From assembly GCF_030812415.1 (NCBI RefSeq), contig NZ_JAUSST010000006.1, positions 186,001 through 250,000 of the forward strand: a DNA stretch of 64,000 nucleotides, written 5' to 3'. A model generated the notes under the pieces. The model was not told the DNA's origin, searched no databases, and saw only the letters and a list, made by a program, of their open reading frames with translations. The position numbers and the translations under genes are program-made. The DNA is from Paenibacillus harenae. Its GTDB lineage: Bacteria; Bacillota; Bacilli; Paenibacillales; Paenibacillaceae. The first letter of the stretch is position 1; each line of letters begins with the position of its first letter. Shown here one piece after another: positions 17,475 through 23,699 of the stretch.

Positions 17475-18691
17475 AGGTTTACAAGGATTTGTCGCCATCG
17501 CCGCGTACGATTATGACGCCGGGACCGGTTGAGGTGGACCCGCGCGTGCTGCGGGCAATGTCGTTTCCTATATTGGGTCAATTCGACCCGGAGTTCACTT
17601 CTATTATGAATGAAACGATGGAGATGCTGCGCAAGCTGTTCGTTACCGAGAACGAATGGGCGTTTCCGGTGGACGGCACGTCGCGTTCCGGTATTGAAGC
17701 GGTGCTCGTTAGCTTGATCGAGCCGGGAGATAAGGTGCTTGTGCCGATCTACGGCCGATTTGGCCATCTGCTCACGGAGATCGCGCAGCGCTGCGGCGCC
17801 GAAGTGGTGACGATCGAGAAGGAGTGGGGCTTCGTCTTCGACAAGGAGGAGCTAGTCGCGGCGATTCGGACGCATCGGCCTAAGCTTGTGGCGATCGTTC
17901 ACGGCGAGACGTCGACCGGACGGATGCAATCGCTTGAGGGCATCGGACAAGTGTGCCGAGACCTGGACGCTCTGCTTATCGTCGATGCGGTAGCCACGAT
18001 AGGCGGCGTGGCGCTCGAGACGGATCGTCTGCTGCTTGACGCCGTTATTGGCGGCACGCAGAAATGTTTGTCCGTACCGGCGGGCATGTCGCCGATCACG
18101 TACAATAGCCGCGCGGCTGCGAAGATCGCGAAGCGCAAGAAGATCGAGCGCGGCCTGCTGACAGGCAGCGAAGAAGAATCGCTGCTGCGCCCCGTGCAGA
18201 GCAATTATTTCGACTTAAGCATGCTCCAGGATTATTGGAGCTCTGCTAGGCTGAACCATCACACGGAAGCGACTTCGATGCTGTACGCGTTGCGTGAAGG
18301 GTTGCGTCTTGTGCTGGAGGAGGGGCTGGAGCAGCGTTATGCGCGGCATAAGGCGCATGAGGCAGCCCTAGTCGCCGGTGTTCAGGCGATGGGTCTCCAT
18401 CTGTACGGCGACCCAAGCTGCAAAATGCCGGTCGTCACTTGCGTCGAGATCCCGGAAGGCATAGACGGCGAGTCGGTCAGAAATCTGCTGCTGCAGGATT
18501 TCGGCATCGAGATTGCAAGCTCCTTCGGCGTGCTGAAGGGCAAAATTTGGCGCATCGGCACGATGGGCTACAGCTGCAGCAAACGCAACGTGCTGCTGAC
18601 TCTCGGCGCGCTCGAAGCGGCGCTGCTGCACCACGGCCACGAGCTGGAAGCCGGCCTCGCCGTGCAGGCTGCATTGAACGCATACGCTTAA
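17471..18691 (+). CDS. pucG: (S)-ureidoglycine--glyoxylate aminotransferase
   Basis: The 406-residue fold-type I PLP enzyme opens with IMTPGPVEVDPRVL, typical of the serine-glyoxylate/PucG subgroup, and carries its PLP lysine in VIGGTQKCLSVPAG (Lys198). Known PucG moves the amino group of ureidoglycine, the AllC product, to glyoxylate, giving oxalurate and glycine. The overlap with allC supports this over a generic alanine-glyoxylate aminotransferase. No urate oxidase, hydroxyisourate hydrolase or oxamate carbamoyltransferase gene is nearby, so the operon begins at allantoin. A structured repeat array, not a clear terminator, follows. Confidence 0.9.
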   Translation: MKVYKDLSPSPRTIMTPGPVEVDPRVLRAMSFPILGQFDPEFTSIMNETMEMLRKLFVTENEWAFPVDGTSRSGIEAVLVSLIEPGDKVLVPIYGRFGHLLTEIAQRCGAEVVTIEKEWGFVFDKEELVAAIRTHRPKLVAIVHGETSTGRMQSLEGIGQVCRDLDALLIVDAVATIGGVALETDRLLLDAVIGGTQKCLSVPAGMSPITYNSRAAAKIAKRKKIERGLLTGSEEESLLRPVQSNYFDLSMLQDYWSSARLNHHTEATSMLYALREGLRLVLEEGLEQRYARHKAHEAALVAGVQAMGLHLYGDPSCKMPVVTCVEIPEGIDGESVRNLLLQDFGIEIASSFGVLKGKIWRIGTMGYSCSKRNVLLTLGALEAALLHHGHELEAGLAVQAALNAYA

Positions 18692-18765
18692 AGTGGATTG
18701 TAGTTTAATCGTCGGATGGGGCTGATATGTACGACACGTCGCGTCGTAGAAGCGTCGCATCGGAC

Positions 18766-18957
18766 GGCTATATTGGATATTCGCAGTAACTATTGGTGGT
18801 ATCGCTCCGACCTGAGAGCTATGTTGGATATTTGCAACATATCTCTTTGCTTTGTGCCCGAATGGCGGTCACGCTCTCGAAGTTACTGCGAAAGTCCAAC
18901 ATAGCTCCCCGAGCCCGCTAATTCAGCTCGAAGTTACTGCGAAAATCCAACATAGCT
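18766..18957. repeat. structured repeat element A, copy 1 (192 bp)
   Basis: Four 26-bp arms: forward at 18766-18791 and 18817-18842, reverse at 18881-18906 and 18932-18957. The consensus arm is AGCTATRTTGGAT followed by WTTYGCASTAACT. Arm-to-arm offsets are 51, 64 and 51 bp. The outer arms can pair, enclosing the inner pair. No coding frame of note and no T-run, so it is not an ordinary terminator. With copy 2 it fills most of the 656-bp gap 18692-19347. Confidence 0.8.
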
Positions 18958-19058
18958 CATAATGTTGAACCTTACTCCGGTGCGGCGAGGTGTGTGGGTA
19001 AGTATAAGTCGCCAGTTAGTATGTCGTCGGTCCGGAGCGGATTCGGCGCGTAAGAGAC

Positions 19059-19250
19059 GGCTATAATGGATGTTTGCAGTAACTATTGGCGGTTTAACGC
19101 GATGTCGGGGGCTATGTTGGATATTTGCAACATAGCCCTTTGTTTTGTGCCCAAAAGGCGGTCACGCTCTCGAAGTTACTGCGAAAGTCCAACATAGCTC
19201 CCCGCGCCCGCTAATTCAGCCCAAAGTTACTGCGAAAATCCAACATAGCT
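19059..19250. repeat. structured repeat element A, copy 2 (192 bp)
   Basis: Direct repeat of copy 1, shifted by 293 bp, same orientation. Arms at 19059-19084, 19110-19135, 19174-19199 and 19225-19250, again offset 51, 64 and 51. The second arm also makes its own hairpin (GGGCTATGTTG and CAACATAGCCC). The tract GGCGGTCACGCTCTCGAAGT between the middle arms is identical in copies 1 and 2. Confidence 0.8.
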
Positions 19251-19347
19251 GAGGCCGGGGAAGGTGTGGCGGTCACTGAGACATACTAGCTCAGCTTGGA
19301 TAACTATTATACGACGTCGGCGAATGCTGATGGGCTACAACGCTACC

Positions 19348-20016
19348 CTACCGCAACATGTGAAGTGCATTCCCGGCTAGTTCGTAATAACGGGCTGTCT
19401 TGCCTTGCGAAACATTGCGCAGCCAGCCTTTCTCGGCAAGAGTGAGTAGTAGCCTGCGCGCAGTGCGGAAATCAACGTTTAAGAGGTCGCAAACATCCTT
19501 GGGGCGGATCGGCCGCCCTAGTCGCCATGCGAATTGGAGCAGCTCCTTCTCCGTGACCGAGCCAAAGCTTTCATTACCCTTGCGCAGCATATAGGGTCCA
19601 ATTACATGCTGAAGCAGCATGCGGCATAACTCCGGACGGCGCTCGATGTCGTCGAAGGAGAAGTGTATCATTTTCCAACCTAATCCTGTGAGAAAAGTGT
19701 CTCGATTCAACGAATAGTTGAACCTTTCCCTATCCATATCCTTCACATGGCTTTGGAATCCGTCGCACTCGATCCCGAATCTTCCGAATGGCGTAATGTA
19801 AGCCAGGTCGAGAAACTGCGATTTGCGATTCCAATCATAGATCTCGTACTCGGGGTGACAATGCTCGAAGCTTCCGAATAGCGGCCACCATACGTTCTGA
19901 AGCAGCAGTCGTTCGCCGAAGCTATGTCCTCTCAACAAACGTCCTTTGCGCTCGCCTTTCCTTCTCTCTAAATGTTCCTCGATAAGCGCCTTATGCGCCA
20001 GCTCGAACTGATCCAT
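19348..20016 (-). CDS. Vsr/DUF559-like nuclease with C-terminal winged helix
   Basis: The 222-residue protein has a compact PD-(D/E)XK-like core of the Vsr/DUF559 kind: Asp70 in QFLDLAYI, Glu83 and Asp85 in FGIECDGFQSH with His90, then a conserved-type Arg and LGWKMIHFSFDDI. Residues about 153-213 look like a winged helix (RPIRPKDVCDLLNVDFRTA, then LTLAEKGWLRN) that would bind DNA. No partner methylase is adjacent, so it is not an obvious restriction or mismatch-repair gene. GGGAGG lies 8 nt before the ATG. Its 3' end lies about 100 bp from a pair of repeat elements A. A terminator-like leader lies just upstream. Function unknown. Confidence 0.65.
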   Translation of the reverse strand: MDQFELAHKALIEEHLERRKGERKGRLLRGHSFGERLLLQNVWWPLFGSFEHCHPEYEIYDWNRKSQFLDLAYITPFGRFGIECDGFQSHVKDMDRERFNYSLNRDTFLTGLGWKMIHFSFDDIERRPELCRMLLQHVIGPYMLRKGNESFGSVTEKELLQFAWRLGRPIRPKDVCDLLNVDFRTARRLLLTLAEKGWLRNVSQGKTARYYELAGNALHMLR

Positions 20017-20043
20017 TCCACACGCCTCCCAGGCCAGAAAAAT

Positions 20044-20085
20044 AAAAAAAGAACGCCCTCGCCAAAAATGGCAGCAGGACGTTCT
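20044..20085 (-). terminator. terminator hairpin in the leader of the nuclease gene (possible attenuator)
   Basis: On the minus strand AGAACGTCCT pairs with AGGGCGTTCT (one G-U) and is followed by seven T. It ends about 28 bp before the start codon of the nuclease gene; no minus-strand gene lies between it and the divergent gene at 20253. It could end a short RNA or control read-through. Confidence 0.7.
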
Positions 20086-20252
20086 ACGTCTAGCTCTATT
20101 CTACCGCATCTTGAAGGTCTGGAAAAGGATGTATTGCAGCTTGGCTGAATTTTAACAAAGCTTTACTTGTTTTTTACTTTGCTAGGGCGTTACTTTTACT
20201 CTGTTTCTATACAATAGCTTCATAGCGCATCGATGAGGCAGGGGGTGGCAGA

Positions 20253-21122
20253 TTGGTCAAGCACAAGTGGACGTTATTGTCGATGGGGTTCGTACTCGTT
20301 CTTGCGGCGATATTTCTGTTGCAAGGGACGAAAGATGCGGGAGCGACGGGCGATTTATCGGATCCGTTACTTGATCCGTACGCGTTGTCCTTGGCGCATC
20401 GCCACGCCGGGGCGGGTGCCGAGTCGGCCGCCGAGAAAGGAATCGCGATTCGGTTGAAGTGGCCGGAGGGCGATCCGCAAGCGGGAGTGCCGGCTATGCT
20501 CGCATTAACGATAACCGGTAGCGGCGATAAACCGATCGAAGCTTTCGATATCACGAATGAAAAGCTGCTGCACCTCATCATTGTGAGCGAAGACTTGCAG
20601 TATTTTCAGCATGTGCATCCCGAACATAAAGGCGGCGGAGTGTTCGAACTGCCGATCGCTTTCCCGGCTAGCGGCAAGTTTAAGTTATACGTCGACTTCG
20701 TTCCGACCGGTATGAACGAGCTTACGAGAACCGGGACGGTTCAGGTTGGCGGGGTGGAGCTTGGAAGGGCGGCCTTTGAGCCAAGCGATAAGCTTACAGC
20801 GAGCGTAGACGGCATGAAGGTGACGCTTGCATTCTCGGATGAGCTTGCTCCGCAAACGCAGATGAGCATGACGTACACGTTTACGGATGAGAAGACGGGC
20901 GAGCCGATAACGGATCTGGAGCTTTACCTGGGCGCGGTCGGCCATGTTGTCGCGATCGATCAGACGACGGAGCAGTTCATCCATATTCATCCGCTTAACT
21001 GGGCATCGTCAGGCCCGCAGGCTGTATTCGGAGCGGCCTTTCCCGGCGGCTTATACAAAGTTTGGGGACAGTTCCAGCGTAACGGCAAGACGTTCGTTGT
21101 TCCTTTTGTCATTAAAGTATAG
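20253..21122 (+). CDS. exported His-motif protein, possibly metal-binding
   Basis: The 289-residue protein has an N-terminal membrane helix or signal (residues 7-24), an early HRHAGAG stretch and two similar beta-rich halves. Each half has a histidine cluster: LLHLIIVSEDLQYFQHVHPE (about residue 107-126) and HVVAIDQTTEQFIHIHPLNW. HxHP clusters of this type are seen in exported copper- or heavy-metal-related proteins. It ends GTLYKVWGQFQ-like (GGLYKVWGQFQRNGKTFVVP). The start is TTG, 4 nt after GGGGGTGG. It precedes the copper amine oxidase gene on the same strand but a strong terminator separates them. Metal binding is inference. Confidence 0.6.
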   Translation: MVKHKWTLLSMGFVLVLAAIFLLQGTKDAGATGDLSDPLLDPYALSLAHRHAGAGAESAAEKGIAIRLKWPEGDPQAGVPAMLALTITGSGDKPIEAFDITNEKLLHLIIVSEDLQYFQHVHPEHKGGGVFELPIAFPASGKFKLYVDFVPTGMNELTRTGTVQVGGVELGRAAFEPSDKLTASVDGMKVTLAFSDELAPQTQMSMTYTFTDEKTGEPITDLELYLGAVGHVVAIDQTTEQFIHIHPLNWASSGPQAVFGAAFPGGLYKVWGQFQRNGKTFVVPFVIKV

Positions 21123-21141
21123 CGCGTCGTTAAAGTTAGAG

Positions 21142-21178
21142 CCTCTATCCTCGTGAATGCGGGGGTAGAGGTTTTTTT
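21142..21178 (+). terminator. terminator of the exported His-motif protein gene
   Basis: CCTCTATCC (21142-21150) pairs with GGGGTAGAGG (21162-21171) and is followed by seven T. Confidence 0.85.
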
Positions 21179-21237
21179 GTATGTTCCAGTCGAGCCCATA
21201 GCGGCACAAGATTTTACCGAAAGGAGAGGAAGATCTT

Positions 21238-21264
21238 ATGCAACCTTTACCTTGGCCTCCGTGA
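21238..21264 (+). CDS. possible leader peptide of the amine oxidase gene (8 aa)
   Basis: AAGGAGAGG, then 8 nt, then ATG opens an 8-residue frame reading MQPLPWPP and a stop, 135 bp before the amine oxidase. The ribosome site is stronger than chance and half the codons are proline, which slows ribosomes. No terminator hairpin is seen after it, so attenuation is only a possibility. Confidence 0.3.
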   Translation: MQPLPWPP

Positions 21265-21399
21265 ATTATTACCTTTGCATGTTAGGATAAATGACATAGA
21301 TCAACGGAAACGAGGGATGCGATGGCGCGAGATAGGGGAGGGGCATGCAGGCTGGCAATCATAACCGCACGAGAATATCGTTCATAACGGAGGGAAACT

Positions 21400-23415
21400 A
21401 TGAAAAAGAAAAAGATGATTGCATCGGTTATCGCTTTATCTGTCGCTTTTGCATCGGTCAGCTTTTTGCCGGGGTTGCTTGGCATCGATCGACTTAGCGC
21501 GGCGGAAATCAATAAGATGGTTTACCACCCGCTTAACCCGCTTACCCCGCAGGAAATCGAGAAAGCGGCGCAAATTATCCGCGATTCCCAGTACGGCAGC
21601 AAAGACATGTACTTCTCCGAAATTAAGCTCGAAGAGCCCGACAAAGCGAAGGTATGGGCTTGGGATGCGAATCCGATCACGAAGCTTCCAAGACAAGCGA
21701 CGTTCACCCTTATCAAAGGCGATAAGCCTTATGAGGGCACGGTCGATCTGGATACCGATAAAATCACATACTGGAAGGAAGTCAAAACCGGATGGCCGCT
21801 TTACACGGAATGGGGACAATCGGAGGCTATCGTCGAAGCGGACGAAAAAGCGGTCGCCGCGCTCGCCAAACGCGGTATTACCGACCTGACGCAAGTATCG
21901 TTTGCCGATGGGCCGCTTGGCGATTATGGCCCTCAGCTGACGCCACCGGGCTCGCGTCTAGCTATCTCCGTACCTCGCCCGAAAATAGAGGGCATGGTGA
22001 ATCGAATGGCTCACCCAATGGACGGACTTTCCTTCCTCGTTGACCTGAATGCGAAGAAAGTGCTTAAAATCTATGAAACGGGAGCGCCTCCCGTTCCGAC
22101 GGATCTGAACGACTATTCGAAGGTTATCAAAACAAAGCGTACCGATGAAATCAAGCCGCTTATCATTACCCAGCCAGAAGGCGCAAGCTTCTCGGTTAAA
22201 GGCACGATGGTCGATTGGCAGAACTGGAAGTTCCACTTCCGTTTGGATCCGCGCGTAGGTCCGATCGTATCGACGGTTACGTACACGGAGAACGGCAACA
22301 AGCGCAAAGTGATGTACGAGGGCGGTCTTGGCGGCATGATGGTTCCGTACGGAGATCCGGATCCGGCTTGGCTCTACAAAATCTTCATGGACGCCGGCGA
22401 ATACGGTGTGGGTTTGTCGGTTCGCACGCTCAATATGGGCTCGGATGTGCCGAAGAACGCGACGTTGTTTGATGCCGCGCTTAACGATAAAGAAGGGAAA
22501 GCCAATGTGATCAAGGGTGCGTTTGCTCTGTTCGAACGTTACGCCGATGCGGAATGGTCGCATAACGGCGACGCGAGAGAGCGTCGTGAGCTTGTGCTTC
22601 GCGCGATTGCGACGATCGGCAACTACGATTACATTTTGGACTGGGTATTCCTGCAAAACGGTTCGATCAAGCTGATGGCCGGCGCAACGGGTCTTGCTCA
22701 AGTGAAAGCGGTGGATACGAAAACGATGTCCGATCCAACGGCTACAAAGGATACGCGCAACGGCATGCTCGTCGATCCGAATATCGTAGCGCCGACGCAT
22801 CAGCACATTTTCAGCTATCGTCTGGACATGGACGTGGACGGCGAAACGAACTCCGTTGGCGAAATTTTGCCTAAGGCGATTACGGTGGCCAATCCGGAAT
22901 TTGCCCGCAGCGAAATGATTACGGTAGAGAAAACGTACAAAACCGAGCAAGAAGCGATTCAAAAATTCGATCCGGACAAAATCGTGTTGGTCTCGAGCGA
23001 ATCGAAAAAGAACAGCCTTGGAAATACGACAGGCTATCAAGTCATTCCGTTCGCGGGCGGCACGCATCCGTTCATGGAAGAGCCGCTCTTCACGAAAACG
23101 GACTATGTATTGAAACGCGCGGAATTCATCAATAATCATATTTTTGTAACGCCTTACAAGAAAGATGAGCTGTACTCGGAAGGCAAATACACGACGCATA
23201 ACACGGACACCGGTCTTGGCCTCTGGACGCAGCAAAACCGCGATATCGAGAGCGTAGACTCGGTCGTATGGCTGACCACGGGTACGACGCATGTCATGCG
23301 CGCGGAAGAATTCCCGATCATGCCTACGGAGTGGGTAACGGCGATGATCAAGCCTTGGAACTTCTTCAACGAAACGCCGACGCTTGACCTGCCGGTCGTA
23401 GATCCGAAGCAATAA
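21400..23415 (+). CDS. secreted copper-containing primary amine oxidase
   Basis: The 671-residue protein starts with a signal peptide (MKKKKMIASVIALSVAFASV, cleavage near residue 35). The catalytic features of copper amine oxidases are all visible: the tyrosine that becomes topaquinone in ATIGNYDY (Tyr409), the catalytic base in DAGEYGVG (Asp331), and copper ligands in THQHIF (His467, His469) and GTTHVM (His631). It oxidises primary amines to aldehydes with release of ammonia and peroxide, outside the cell. Length is close to the Arthrobacter enzyme. ACGGAGGG lies 6-7 nt before the ATG. It is a single-gene unit ended by a perfect 18-bp stem. Confidence 0.95.
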   Translation: MKKKKMIASVIALSVAFASVSFLPGLLGIDRLSAAEINKMVYHPLNPLTPQEIEKAAQIIRDSQYGSKDMYFSEIKLEEPDKAKVWAWDANPITKLPRQATFTLIKGDKPYEGTVDLDTDKITYWKEVKTGWPLYTEWGQSEAIVEADEKAVAALAKRGITDLTQVSFADGPLGDYGPQLTPPGSRLAISVPRPKIEGMVNRMAHPMDGLSFLVDLNAKKVLKIYETGAPPVPTDLNDYSKVIKTKRTDEIKPLIITQPEGASFSVKGTMVDWQNWKFHFRLDPRVGPIVSTVTYTENGNKRKVMYEGGLGGMMVPYGDPDPAWLYKIFMDAGEYGVGLSVRTLNMGSDVPKNATLFDAALNDKEGKANVIKGAFALFERYADAEWSHNGDARERRELVLRAIATIGNYDYILDWVFLQNGSIKLMAGATGLAQVKAVDTKTMSDPTATKDTRNGMLVDPNIVAPTHQHIFSYRLDMDVDGETNSVGEILPKAITVANPEFARSEMITVEKTYKTEQEAIQKFDPDKIVLVSSESKKNSLGNTTGYQVIPFAGGTHPFMEEPLFTKTDYVLKRAEFINNHIFVTPYKKDELYSEGKYTTHNTDTGLGLWTQQNRDIESVDSVVWLTTGTTHVMRAEEFPIMPTEWVTAMIKPWNFFNETPTLDLPVVDPKQ

Positions 23416-23428
23416 GCATCTGCTAAAG

Positions 23429-23471
23429 AACAGTCCGTTCACTCGCGAGAAGGCGAGTGAACGGACTGTTT
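23429..23471 (+). terminator. terminator of the amine oxidase gene
   Basis: Perfect 18-bp stem, 23429-23446 with 23453-23471, followed by TTTGCTTT. Confidence 0.8.
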
Positions 23472-23504
23472 GCTTTGTTCGGGCTGCATGCGAGGGTGGG
23501 GGGC

Positions 23505-23699
23505 TGTAAGTGCATATGAGCTCTTACGGCTAAGGAGTAACTGGTTACTGCGGTCTGTAAGATCATATATGATCTTACAGTGCTAGGCTGGACGGGTGAG
23601 CGACGGCGGGGGAGGTTGTAAGAGCGTATGAGCTCTAACGGCTAAGGAGTGACTTGTTACTTTGATCTGTAAGATCATCTGGGAACTTATAGCGTTAAG
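23505..23699. repeat. 112-bp tandem repeat element B, locus 1
   Basis: Two direct copies with an exact 112-bp offset (CGGCTAAGGAGT at 23527 and 23639). Each has TGTAAG-GCATATGAGCTC, then AGTAAC-GTTACT, then a palindrome; in copy 1 CTGTAAGATCATA joins its own inverse to give a perfect 26-bp palindrome (23555-23580). The second copy runs into the last codons of the histidine kinase gene. The same unit is found inverted at 46381-46612. Confidence 0.75.

Noticed and set aside
16425..17498. Minus-strand open frame of 357 codons opposite allC
   Set aside because: Same shadow effect; allC has full metal-site motifs and operon overlaps.
18881..18957. Element A as a plain transcription terminator of pucG
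   Set aside because: No T-run follows the stems, stems span over 100 bp, and copy 3 lies after a separate strong terminator.
18766..19250. CRISPR array reading of the repeated arms
   Set aside because: Arms alternate in orientation, spacers repeat between copies, and no cas genes are present.
21958..23442. Long minus-strand open frame (494 codons) opposite the copper amine oxidase
   Set aside because: It is rich in Arg, His and Phe with no family marks or ribosome site; it mirrors the codon bias of the real gene, whose catalytic residues are all present.
23505..23699. Element B as an insertion sequence end
   Set aside because: No transposase frame, no terminal inverted repeats bounding the tandem block and no clear target duplication.
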